Made by a program: the position numbers and the translations under genes. Of a stretch of 47,363 nt of DNA, positions 16,757-24,074 are shown in pieces. The DNA is from Clostridiales bacterium (lineage in GTDB: Bacteria > Bacillota > Clostridia > Christensenellales > Aristaeellaceae): contig SFHU01000010.1 of the NCBI GenBank assembly GCA_004555535.1, positions 1 through 47,363 of the forward strand, given 5' to 3'. Each line of letters starts with the position of its first letter. Within the stretch, counting starts at the first letter, position 1. Under the pieces are notes generated by a model that made no database searches, was not told the DNA's origin, and worked only from the letters and a program-made list of their open reading frames with translations.

Positions 16757-17563
16757 TTACTCCACCGGAGAGAAGCCGACGGCGCCGAACACCTGCATCG
16801 CCTCGTCGGTCAGCAGGTAATCGAGGAACGCCTTGGCGGCCTCGGGATTCTCGCTCGTCTTGAGCACGGCAGCCGGATAGATGATCTGGCCGCACATCTC
16901 GCCGGTCGCGCTGTCCACGACGGTCAGGCCCGCGCTGAAGGCGTCGGTGCAGTAGATGACGCCGCAGTCGACGGACGCCTCGGAGACCTGCGTGGTGACC
17001 TCCTTGACGTTGGTGCCGTAGGTGAGCTTGCCAGCAGAGGCCAGCTCCGCCTCGTCAAGGCCGTAATAGGCGAGGATCTTCTGGGTATACTGGCCAACCG
17101 GCACGTCGCTGTTGCCCATCGCCATGAACACGTCGCCGTTCTTCAGCAGCTCAGCCAGCTGGTCGAAGGTCTCGATGCCCTTGGGGTTGCCCTCCGGCAC
17201 GACGAGGGTGACCTTGTTCTCCAGCAGGTTGATGCGGGTCGCGTCGTCGACAAAGTCGAGGCCCTCAGTGTTGACGGAGGGATCGGCCGTGATATCGAGC
17301 TGATTCATCTGCTTCTGGCCCGCGGAGATGAACACGTCGCAGGCCGCGCCTTCCTGAATCTGGGTCTTGAGCGTTCCAGAGGAATCGAAGTTGTAGACCA
17401 GGGTGACGCCCGGATTGGCCGCCTCATAGGTCTCCTTGATCTGGGTCAGGGTTTCGGTCATCGACGCGGCGGCGAAGACGACCACTTCCGTGCCTTCCGC
17501 CAGCGCGGCGAAGGCGGTGCAGGCGAGCACGAGCGCCAGCACGAGAGTGACGAGTTTCTTCAT
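16757..17563 (-). CDS. modA: Molybdate/tungstate-binding protein ModA
   Basis: 268 residues, extracellular oxyanion-binding component of ModABC. N-terminal signal peptide MKKLVTLVLALVLACTAFA; cleavage could be after ALA by signal peptidase I, or at the Cys of VLAC as a lipoprotein, and sequence alone does not settle this. The family start FAAASMTETLTQIKE and the loop FDSSGTLKTQIQEGAACDVFISA with serines that hold the oxyanion are present, as is the later AVLKTSENPEAAKAFLDYL. The ATG at 17563 has AAAGGAGTG upstream. First gene of modABC. Confidence 0.95.
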   Translation of the reverse strand: MKKLVTLVLALVLACTAFAALAEGTEVVVFAAASMTETLTQIKETYEAANPGVTLVYNFDSSGTLKTQIQEGAACDVFISAGQKQMNQLDITADPSVNTEGLDFVDDATRINLLENKVTLVVPEGNPKGIETFDQLAELLKNGDVFMAMGNSDVPVGQYTQKILAYYGLDEAELASAGKLTYGTNVKEVTTQVSEASVDCGVIYCTDAFSAGLTVVDSATGEMCGQIIYPAAVLKTSENPEAAKAFLDYLLTDEAMQVFGAVGFSPVE

Positions 17564-17608
17564 AGGGGTACACTCCTTTTCCCGTATTTCAGGGAAGATA
17601 TTTGCAAA

Positions 17609-17628
17609 CGGCATGGATTTACATGCCG
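17609..17628. promoter_or_regulatory. Inverted repeat upstream of modA
   Basis: CGGCATG-gattta-CATGCCG (on plus), about 45 bp before the modA start and followed by another GGTATGCCG. On the minus strand it reads ACCGGCATGTAAATCCATGC then CGTTTGC, which resembles the palindrome at 22811-22829 (ACCGGCATGATGCCGGTTGC). A shared operator for metal-cofactor genes is possible. Confidence 0.4.
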
Positions 17629-17669
17629 GTATGCCGCGATACGGACCCCATTTTAAAACGCTTTCATAA

Positions 17670-17791
17670 GCGCGAAGCGAAGAAGGGAGTCTGAGGGATG
17701 AAATCCCTCAGGCAGGTTTGGGCGGCAGCCCAAAATTCCAGCAAAAAAAGTAGTTTCAGAGCAGGCTGCGAAGCAGCCTATGATTGAAACG
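17670..17791 (+). repeat. Intergenic repeat family B, copy 3
   Basis: The clearest copy. It begins GCGCGAAGCGAAGA, then hairpin TGAGGGATgaaATCCCTCA, GGCAGGTTTGGGCGGCAG, and the branched hairpin 17752-17790: outer stem GTTTCA/TGAAAC, internal loop GAGCA facing TATGAT, inner stem GGCTGC-gaa-GCAGCC. It lies between the MOSC-MogA gene and modA. Confidence 0.8.
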
Positions 17792-17846
17792 GGGATGATT
17801 TGCAAAGCCGGAGAAAACCCCGGGTCCAGGGCCACAGCCCTGGTCG

Positions 17847-18782
17847 TCACTTTCTCGCGCAGTCCTGCACCTCATTGCGCAGCAGCCCCATCGCGTGGGG
17901 AATGGCGTCCATGAAGACGTCCATGCTCTCCATGCAGGCCTTCGGGCTGCCGGGCAGGTTGATGATGAGCGTCTTGCCGCGAATGACGCTCTGCGCGCGG
18001 GAGAGCATCGCGTGCTTCGTGATCTTAAGGCTCTCGGCGCGGATGGCCTCGGCGATGCCGGGGGCCAGGCGCGTGGCGACGGCGAGCGTCGCCTCCGGCG
18101 TCGTGTCGCGCGGGGAGAAGCCCGTGCCGCCGGTCGTCAGAATCAGGTCGAGCTGGCGCTGGTCGCAAAGGCGGATGAGCGCCGCCTTGAGCGCGGCCAT
18201 CTCGTCCGCCAGCAGCAGCTGCTCGACGACCTCATAGCCGTTTTCGCGCAGGCGATTGGCGATGGCGGGGCCGCTCTTGTCCTCGCGCTCACCGCGCGCG
18301 CCCTTGTCCGAGAGCGTGATGACAGCCGCCTGCCAGGGGCGCGGCGTCTTGCGCGGCTCGATGGTCATCTCGTCGCCGACCTTGATCTCGCCCGGCTCGA
18401 GCACGCGCGCGAACACGCCCTCGCGGGGCATGATGCAGTCGCCCATCTTCTTGTAGATCTCGCAGTGGCTGTGGCATTCCTTGCCGATCTGCGTCATCTC
18501 CAGCAGCACGTCGCCGCAGCGCAGCAGCGTGCCGACCGGCAGCGCGCGGAAGTCAAACCCCTCGACGACGAGATTTTCGCCAAACGCGCCGGGGATCACG
18601 CCCGCGCCCTTCTCGTTGAAGGCGGCGATCTTGTCCGCGCTCAGCAGGCTGACCTGCCTGTGCCAGTTGCCGCCGTGCGCGTCGCCCGCAATGCCCCAGT
18701 CGGCGGAGAAATAGCCCGCGCCGACGTCCTGTTTCTGTATGCCTCTGCGGTCGCTCGTGCAGACGGCGATGACCTTTCCCAT
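17847..18782 (-). CDS. MOSC domain-MogA/MoaB fusion protein
   Basis: 311 residues, two joined domains. Residues 1-145 are a MOSC domain (GIAGDAHGGNWHRQVSLLS, PGAFGENLVVEG, LPVGTLLRCGDVLLEMTQIGK), a fold linked to sulfur or metal handling of Moco. Residues 148-311 are a MogA/MoaB molybdopterin adenylyltransferase with TTGGTGFSPRDTTPEA and GKTLIINLPGSPKA, which adenylates molybdopterin before metal insertion by MoeA. The ATG lies five bases after the moaA stop with GGAGGA in the moaA end, so it belongs to the moa operon. Such fusions are known in Clostridia. Confidence 0.92.
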   Translation of the reverse strand: MGKVIAVCTSDRRGIQKQDVGAGYFSADWGIAGDAHGGNWHRQVSLLSADKIAAFNEKGAGVIPGAFGENLVVEGFDFRALPVGTLLRCGDVLLEMTQIGKECHSHCEIYKKMGDCIMPREGVFARVLEPGEIKVGDEMTIEPRKTPRPWQAAVITLSDKGARGEREDKSGPAIANRLRENGYEVVEQLLLADEMAALKAALIRLCDQRQLDLILTTGGTGFSPRDTTPEATLAVATRLAPGIAEAIRAESLKITKHAMLSRAQSVIRGKTLIINLPGSPKACMESMDVFMDAIPHAMGLLRNEVQDCARK

Positions 18783-18787
18783 CGTGC

Positions 18788-19759
18788 TTATCCTCCGATC
18801 TCGTTCATCCGGCGCTCCTCGCGGTCGCCGATCTCCTCCAGAAAGCCGTGCCGCGCGGGCTTCCTCGCGATGGCCGCGCGCAGCGCCTCAAGCAGCACAT
18901 CATCATCCGCGCCCTCCCTGAGCAGGGCGCGCACGTCCAGCCCCGCCTGATGGTTGAGGCAGAGCTTGAGATAGCCGTCCGCCGTCAGCCGTACGCGGTT
19001 GCATGTGTCGCAAAATTCATGGCTCATCGGGCTGATCACGCCGATGGAGCCGGCAAAGCCCTCGGGCCGCACATAGCGCGCCGGGCCAAAGCCGTGGCGC
19101 GAGGTATCCGGAGCGAGCGGGCCGAAGGCCGCCTCCATCCGGGCAAGCACCTCGTCAGAGGGCACGGGCGAGAGCCCCGCGCCGCAGCCCACCGGCATCA
19201 GCTCGATGAAGCGGACGTGAATCTCCCGGTCACGGGCCAGCGCGGCCAGCGCCGCGAGCTGATGATCGTTCATCCCGCGCACGGGCACGGCGTTGACCTT
19301 CACGCGCATGCCCAGCGAGACAGCGTCGTCGATGACGGAAAGCACGTCCTCCACGCGGCCGCCGCGGGTCATGGCGGCGTAGGTCGCGGGGTCAACCGTG
19401 TCCAGGCTGATGTTGAGCGCGTCCAGCCCCGCCGCGCGCGCCTCGGCGACGCGCCCGCGCAGCAGCAGCGCGTTGGTCGTCATCGCGATGGTCTCCACGC
19501 CGCCGGTTTCGTGCAGCCGGCGCACGAGGTCAAGACAGCCCCTGCGCGCCATCGGCTCGCCGCCGGTCACGCGCAGATGGCGCACGCCCAGGCGCGTGAG
19601 TAGCCCGGTCAGCCGCACGATCTCCTCATAGCTCAGAATGTCGCTGTGGCGCAGCGTGCTGACGCCGCCCTCGGGCATGCAGTAGACGCAGCGCAGGTTG
19701 CAGCGGTCCGTGATGGAGATGCGCAGATAGTCGATGCGCCTGCCGCAGTCATCGAGCAT
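18788..19759 (-). CDS. moaA: GTP 3',8-cyclase MoaA
   Basis: Radical SAM enzyme that, with MoaC, turns GTP into cyclic pyranopterin phosphate. 323 residues. The N-terminal cluster motif is CNLRCVYC, and the second [4Fe-4S] binding site is CDTCNRVRLTADGYLKLCL. The protein ends in Gly-Gly, which the family needs for activity. The ATG at 19759 lies inside the end of moaC (11-bp overlap) with AAAGGAGG upstream; the 13 extra upstream codons of the open frame are not needed. Confidence 0.96.
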   Translation of the reverse strand: MLDDCGRRIDYLRISITDRCNLRCVYCMPEGGVSTLRHSDILSYEEIVRLTGLLTRLGVRHLRVTGGEPMARRGCLDLVRRLHETGGVETIAMTTNALLLRGRVAEARAAGLDALNISLDTVDPATYAAMTRGGRVEDVLSVIDDAVSLGMRVKVNAVPVRGMNDHQLAALAALARDREIHVRFIELMPVGCGAGLSPVPSDEVLARMEAAFGPLAPDTSRHGFGPARYVRPEGFAGSIGVISPMSHEFCDTCNRVRLTADGYLKLCLNHQAGLDVRALLREGADDDVLLEALRAAIARKPARHGFLEEIGDREERRMNEIGG

Positions 19760-20264
19760 CGCCGCCGTCCTCCTTTGAAAACTCCGGGTCGTTGACAAAG
19801 ACGCCGCTCTTGCCGCCGGTCTTTTTCGCCAGATGGATGCCGGTGATCTCCATGCGCTTGTCGATCGCCTTGCACATGTCGTAAATGGTCAGCAGCGCGA
19901 CGGAGACGCCGGTAAGCGCTTCCATCTCCACGCCGGTCTTGCCGGTGAGCCTCGCCGTGCAGACCGCCTCGATCTCGCAGGCCTCCTCAAGGACGTTGAA
20001 ATCGACGGCACAGTTGGTCAGCATCAGCGGATGGCACATGGGGATCAGGTCGCTGGTGCGCTTGACGCCCATGATGCCCGCGACGCGCGCGACGCCGAGC
20101 ACGTCGCCCTTTTTCGCCGTGCCCTCGAGGATGGCGCGCATCGTGTCCGGGCTGACCCGGATGCGCCCCTTGGCGATGGCCGTGCGTTCGGTTTCGGCCT
20201 TGGCGGTCACGTCGACCATGATCGCCTGGCCCTTGCTGTCAAAATGCGTGAGCTTTTCTATCAT
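19749..20264 (-). CDS. moaC: Cyclic pyranopterin monophosphate synthase MoaC
   Basis: 171 residues, full length. Family blocks are KGDVLGVARVAGIMGVK, PMCHPLMLT with the catalytic His region, and TGKTGVEMEALTGVSVA followed by TIYDMCKA. It completes pyranopterin formation started by MoaA. The start overlaps the moeA stop (ATGA at 20261-20264) and the end overlaps moaA, so moeA-moaC-moaA are translationally linked. Confidence 0.97.
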   Translation of the reverse strand: MIEKLTHFDSKGQAIMVDVTAKAETERTAIAKGRIRVSPDTMRAILEGTAKKGDVLGVARVAGIMGVKRTSDLIPMCHPLMLTNCAVDFNVLEEACEIEAVCTARLTGKTGVEMEALTGVSVALLTIYDMCKAIDKRMEITGIHLAKKTGGKSGVFVNDPEFSKEDGGDAR

Positions 20265-21466
20265 AGCAAAATGATCTCCACGGGATCCCCGTCGCAAAGC
20301 GGGCCGCTGCCCGCCGGTACGTCGATCAGACAGTTGCAGCCGATGACGGAGGAGAGTGAGCCGCTCGAGTGGTTCTTTCCAAGCACGCTGGCCCGCTGCC
20401 CGTCAAAGCGCGCGCGCAGCAGGCGCCGTCCGGGGCTCGGCTTGTCAAACCCGCCCAAAACGGTCGTCTTCACCCGGGGGTTCTCCCACCGGGCGCGTCC
20501 GGCCATCCGGCGGATGACGGGCGTGGCGAAAATCTCAAAGCACGCCATCGCGGCAAACGGATTGCCGGAGAGGCAGATGATGGGCTTTTCGCCGTACAGC
20601 CCGCACAGCAGCGGCGTGCCCGGCTTCATGGCCACGCGCCAGAAGAGGCGCTGCGCGCCCATCAGGGGCAGCACCCTGTGCATGATGTCCTTCTTGCCGA
20701 CGGAGACGCCGCCGGTGGTGATGAGCAGGTCGGCCTCCTGCGCGGCGCGCTCAAGCGCATCCGCGACGGCCTGCGGCTCGTCCGCCTCGCTGCCCAGGAT
20801 GATGGCCTGCGTATCGAGCATGCGCAGGTGCGTCGTCAGCGCGGCGCGGTTGGCGTCATAGATCTTGCCGTAGGTCAGCACCTGGCCGGGCTGCAGCAGC
20901 TCGTCGCCCGTCGAGAGCAGCGCGACGCGCACGCGGCGGTACACGCGCACGCGCGTGACGCCCAGGCTGGAGAGCACGCCGATGTGCGCGCAGGTGATCT
21001 CCTCGCCCGCGTGCAGCATAACCGCTCCCCGGGGCACATCCTCGCCCGCGAAGCAGATGTTCTTCATGTGCCCGACGGGGGCGTACATCTGCACCTGCTC
21101 CATGCCCTCGTCGGTGTCCTCCTGGCGGATGACGCAGTCGCAGCCCGCCGGCACGGGTGCGCCGGTCATGATGCGCAGCGCCTCGCCGCGCGCGACGGAA
21201 AACACCGTGCCGCAGCCCGCGCAGGCCTCGCCGACCACGCGCAGCACGGCCGGATGCTCGCGCGACGCCTGCGCGATGTCCTCGCTGTGCAGGGCGTAGC
21301 CGTCCAGCGGCGAGCGGTCAAAGGGCGGCACGGGGATGGGCGAGGCGACGTCCTGCGCCGCCACGCGCCCCAGCGTCTCGCCAAGGGCGAGCTCTTCGGT
21401 TTCACAAACAGGCGCCGCATGTGCAAGAAGCAGCTCCAGCGCGCTTTCCATAGACTCCACGGTCAT
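20261..21466 (-). CDS. moeA: Molybdopterin molybdenumtransferase MoeA
   Basis: Inserts molybdate (or tungstate) into adenylated molybdopterin. 401 residues with the four MoeA domains: N-terminal helical/beta part with PPFDRSPLDGYALH, then GAPVPAGCDCVIRQEDTD, the MogA-like domain with LLITTGGVSVGKKDIM and ICLSGNPFAAMACFE, and the C-terminal beta barrel. The ATG at 21466 touches its ribosome site AGAAGGA; a GTG at 21460 has the better spacing, so the first two residues are uncertain. Confidence 0.95.
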   Translation of the reverse strand: MTVESMESALELLLAHAAPVCETEELALGETLGRVAAQDVASPIPVPPFDRSPLDGYALHSEDIAQASREHPAVLRVVGEACAGCGTVFSVARGEALRIMTGAPVPAGCDCVIRQEDTDEGMEQVQMYAPVGHMKNICFAGEDVPRGAVMLHAGEEITCAHIGVLSSLGVTRVRVYRRVRVALLSTGDELLQPGQVLTYGKIYDANRAALTTHLRMLDTQAIILGSEADEPQAVADALERAAQEADLLITTGGVSVGKKDIMHRVLPLMGAQRLFWRVAMKPGTPLLCGLYGEKPIICLSGNPFAAMACFEIFATPVIRRMAGRARWENPRVKTTVLGGFDKPSPGRRLLRARFDGQRASVLGKNHSSGSLSSVIGCNCLIDVPAGSGPLCDGDPVEIILL

Positions 21467-21540
21467 TCCTTCTCTCTTTGGAGGCGCCTTTGCCGCCTGA
21501 ATATTTGGTTCTTCATTTCTTTTTTGTAATTGGAGAACGT

Positions 21541-21606
21541 CGGGGCTGCCGCCCCGGGCCCTGCCTGAGGGACGAAGTCCCTCAGACTCCCTTCTTCGCT
21601 TCGCGC
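21541..21606 (-). repeat. Repeat family B head, inverted copy
   Basis: On the minus strand it reads GCGCGAAGCGAAGAAGGG, hairpin TGAGGGActtcgTCCCTCA, GGCAGGGCCCGGGGCGGCAG. The terminal branched hairpin of the full copies is missing. It lies in the 163-bp spacer between the two MoeA-type genes. Confidence 0.65.
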
Positions 21607-21629
21607 GAATATTCAAACTTTTCTATTCC

Positions 21630-22661
21630 TTATTTTCCGAACCCGCAGTTGGGATAGGTGCAGACCCTGCAGTTCAGGCACAGGCCGCCCTCGCCGAGCT
21701 TCACAATATCGCTGCGCTCGATGGTCACGCCCGCGGCGACGCGGCAGAGCACGAGATCAAAGATCGTCCGCTTCGCGTACATGACGCAGCCGGGCAGGCC
21801 GAGCACCGGAATTTCGCCGCCGTCCTTCCCCGGCAGATAGCCGACGAGCATCATCGCGCCGGGCAGCACGGGCGCGCCGTAGGTGACGATGCGCGCGCCG
21901 CTGTCGCGAATGGCGGCGGGCGTGCGGTCGTCCGGATCGACGCTCATGCCGCCGGTCGTCATGATCAGCTCCGCGCCGGCGTCGCGCAGCTTGTGGATCG
22001 CGGCGACGATCATCTCCCTGTCGTCGGAGCAAAGCTCATGGCCGATGACGGTCATGCCGTATTCGCCGACCTTCTGCTCGATCACGGGGGTGAAGGTGTC
22101 CTGAATCCTGCCGTGGTAGACCTCGCTGCCCGTGGTCACGATGCCGCACTTGAGCGCCTTGAAGGGCAGCACGTTCATCAGCGGCGCGTCGCCCGCGGCC
22201 TCGCGCACGCGCGCCATCTTCTCCTTGGCGATGACCAGCGGAATGACGCGCATGCCGGCGAGCTTGTCGCCCGCCTTCACCGGGGTCATGCCGTGGCGCG
22301 AGGCGATCATGATCTCCTCGATGCTGTTGACGGCAAGCAGGCGTTCGCTGTCGATTGAAAGCAGGCCGTCGCAGGTCGCGGTCAGCTCGATCTTGCCCTC
22401 GCTGGGCGCGCTGGGCTTCATGTTTTCGCCCATGCACAGCTCCCGCAGGATTTCGGCAGCCTCGTCCTCGTGGAGCATGCTCTCGTCCTTCTCCCAGACG
22501 TAGAGGTGCTCCTTGCCCAGCTTGAGCAGCTCGGGAATGTCCTCCTCGCGGACGATGTGCCCCTTCTTGAAGGCGACGCCCTTCTTGACGTCCTTGACGA
22601 TGACGGTGATGTCGTGGCAGAGCACATGGCCCACAGCATCCTGAGTTCTGATACAGCGCAT
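21630..22661 (-). CDS. MoeA-like molybdopterin-binding protein with Cys-rich tail
   Basis: 343 residues, first gene of the Moco block. The central/C-terminal part is a MogA/MoeA-type domain: GIVTTGSEVYHGRI, ELIMTTGGMSVDPDDRTP and VLGLPGCVMYAKRTIFDLVL. The N-terminal 90 residues (MRCIRTQDAVGHVLCHDITV, GHIVREEDIPELLKLGKEHL) are typical of this MoeA-like clostridial group. The C-terminus LCLNCRVCTYPNCGFGK holds four cysteines that could bind Zn or an Fe-S cluster. As it coexists with a normal MoeA, it may select the other metal or a different step. GGGAGG lies nine bases before the ATG. Confidence 0.88.
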   Translation of the reverse strand: MRCIRTQDAVGHVLCHDITVIVKDVKKGVAFKKGHIVREEDIPELLKLGKEHLYVWEKDESMLHEDEAAEILRELCMGENMKPSAPSEGKIELTATCDGLLSIDSERLLAVNSIEEIMIASRHGMTPVKAGDKLAGMRVIPLVIAKEKMARVREAAGDAPLMNVLPFKALKCGIVTTGSEVYHGRIQDTFTPVIEQKVGEYGMTVIGHELCSDDREMIVAAIHKLRDAGAELIMTTGGMSVDPDDRTPAAIRDSGARIVTYGAPVLPGAMMLVGYLPGKDGGEIPVLGLPGCVMYAKRTIFDLVLCRVAAGVTIERSDIVKLGEGGLCLNCRVCTYPNCGFGK

Positions 22662-22689
22662 ACGAATAATCCTCCCATTCAATACACGC

Positions 22690-22718
22690 AGTATAGCACA
22701 TGAAAAATCGCAGCACAA
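22690..22718 (-). promoter_or_regulatory. Promoter of the Moco operon
   Basis: Minus strand: -35 TTGTGC (22713-22718), 17-bp spacer, -10 TATACT (22690-22695), about 28 bp before the first gene. Confidence 0.65.
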
Positions 22719-22779
22719 GTGCGTCATGTTACTCTTTTATCAAAAAAATGGATTATATCTGCGCAGTTCCGCCTTATTC

Positions 22780-22808
22780 TTTACATTTTCGCGCCGCAAG
22801 TCTATAAT
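22780..22808 (+). promoter_or_regulatory. Promoter of the phosphatase-MobB operon
   Basis: TTTACA (22780-22785), 17-bp spacer, TATAAT (22803-22808). The start point falls on the palindrome at 22811-22829; a leader of about 135 nt follows. Confidence 0.75.
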
Positions 22809-22810
22809 AA

Positions 22811-22829
22811 AACCGGCATGATGCCGGTT
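22811..22829. promoter_or_regulatory. Candidate operator palindrome
   Basis: AACCGGCATGATGCCGGTT, 9-bp arms around one base, directly after the -10 box. The sequence resembles the inverted repeat upstream of modA (17609-17628), which suggests a common regulator of metal-cofactor genes. Confidence 0.5.
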
Positions 22830-22849
22830 GCATTTCCGACCAAGTGATG

Positions 22850-22898
22850 AAAGTCCCGCTGCTTTGCGGTCGAGACCGGAGCTTTGCAAAGGGACTTT
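22850..22898 (+). ncRNA. Structured leader RNA candidate
   Basis: Nested complementarity: GAAAGTCC (22850-22857) with GGACTTTC (22891-22898), CTTTGC with GCAAAG inside, and a GGTC-ga-GACC tip. A second hairpin GGCGCC-gctttcc-GGCGCC follows at about 22915-22933, just before the start codon. No T-run follows, so it is not a simple terminator. The function is unknown; it could influence translation of the downstream gene. Confidence 0.4.
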
Positions 22899-22952
22899 CA
22901 GAGTAAAAAAGATAGGCGCCGCTTTCCGGCGCCGAAAAGGCAGGCGTTCTCT

Positions 22953-23729
22953 TTGCAGGTGATCATTCCGCTCTTCAATCTCTCCGACCTTCCCGAAGAC
23001 TGCCGCGCGCTCACGCCGTGCATGATGAACGGGGAGACGGTCGGCGCGTTCTTTCTTTCGCCCCGGCGCGCCGTGACGGACGTCTTTTTCCGCGCCGAGG
23101 CGCTGATGCAGGCCGGCCGCGTGATGATCCTGTATCTGGATGGCCTGGGCTACGCGCTCTATCACCGCGCCGCGCGCCGGTTCATGCCCTTCTGCGCGAG
23201 GACGTTCTCCTGCGTCAGCGCGCGCACGGCCTATCCGCCGCTGACCCAGCCCTGCATGGCCTCGATGCTCACCGGCGTCTGGCCGCAGACGCACGGCATT
23301 TTCTCCCGGCGCGACCACAGGCCGCGCGTCCCCTCGCTGCTGCGCCACCCGGGCGCCGTGCTCGTGGAGGCGGACAGCGCGCCGCTGGCGCTGGAAAGGG
23401 AGCCGGTTCTGACGCTGCCGCGGGCGGGGGAGAGCGTCGACGCCGCCGTGCTGCGCGCCGCGCTGCCGATAGCGGCGGGCGATGCGCCGCTGCTGATCGT
23501 CCACTTTCACGGGCTGGACGACCTGGAGCATGACGTCGGCGACGACGAAGCGCTGCTCGCGGATAAGCTGCATGAGCTCGACGACGCCGTGCGCGCGCTC
23601 TGCGCCGTCTTCCGCGGCGCGGCGATCCTCTGCGCCGACCATGGCGCGCACCGGGAGGACGGCGCGGGCGGCCACGGGCGATTTGACTGCCGGGACATGT
23701 TCGTCCCCTACGGGGAGGCGTTGCTGTGA
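22953..23729 (+). CDS. Compact alkaline-phosphatase-superfamily protein
   Basis: 258 residues from a TTG at 22953 (GTG at 22959 is possible; AAAAGGCAGG lies upstream). Motifs match the nucleotide pyrophosphatase/phosphodiesterase branch: metal-binding YLDGLG (Asp63), YPPLTQP with Thr98 as probable nucleophile, MLTGVWPQTHGI, HFHGLDDLEHD (about 184-194), CADHGAH (Asp229/His230) and a final HGR (His241). The cap regions of larger members are missing. No signal peptide, so probably cytoplasmic. It begins an operon with the 102-residue protein and MobB, beside Moco genes, so a pterin phosphate or nucleotide could be its substrate; that is inference. Confidence 0.7.
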   Translation: MQVIIPLFNLSDLPEDCRALTPCMMNGETVGAFFLSPRRAVTDVFFRAEALMQAGRVMILYLDGLGYALYHRAARRFMPFCARTFSCVSARTAYPPLTQPCMASMLTGVWPQTHGIFSRRDHRPRVPSLLRHPGAVLVEADSAPLALEREPVLTLPRAGESVDAAVLRAALPIAAGDAPLLIVHFHGLDDLEHDVGDDEALLADKLHELDDAVRALCAVFRGAAILCADHGAHREDGAGGHGRFDCRDMFVPYGEALL

Positions 23730-24034
23730 AGGGACTCAGACCGGGGTTTGAAGCATTGCCCCGCGTGCGGATTCATACCCGCACAACCAGCAGCAGCGGC
23801 GCGCCCCGCGAGGAGGAGCTGCCCGCCATTGCGCTCGCCGACGCCCTCGCAGCGTCCCCGGCAAGCCGCCTTATTCTGCGCAGCCGGGACGGATTTTCCC
23901 TCGCGCTGCCCAGGGAGGAGCTGGGCAGCGCCTGGCTCGTGCAGACCGGTGAAGCCCAATGGATGCTCGTTCTCTCCGGGGACAGCACGAGAAAGCGCCG
24001 GATAAAGGACATTCAGGAGATTGACATCCAGTGA
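23726..24034 (+). CDS. Small protein resembling part of a molybdopterin oxidoreductase domain
   Basis: 102 residues starting at GTG 23726, which overlaps the previous stop (GTGA). The second half (ILRSRDGFSLALPREELGS, then WMLVLSGDSTRKRRIKDIQE and IDI) follows the pattern of the sulfite-oxidase-type Moco domain end, where a DGY segment is followed by a hydrophobic strand, a PGD-like turn and a KxVxxIEV strand. The Moco-ligating Cys region of that fold is not present. It may be a Moco or pterin carrier, a regulatory remnant, or a chance resemblance. Coupled to the phosphatase-like gene and 40 nt before mobB. Confidence 0.6.
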   Translation: MKGLRPGFEALPRVRIHTRTTSSSGAPREEELPAIALADALAASPASRLILRSRDGFSLALPREELGSAWLVQTGEAQWMLVLSGDSTRKRRIKDIQEIDIQ

Positions 24035-24074
24035 CGACCCCCGCAGACGATCAAGGGGAGCATAAGGAGCTGCT

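Noticed and set aside
23748..24005. Frame with KHCPACGF at its start, like a zinc ribbon, inside the 102-residue gene
   Set aside because: Only the first ten residues look meaningful; the rest is Ala/Arg/Pro-rich shadow coding, while the other frame gives a coherent strand pattern and is coupled to its neighbour.
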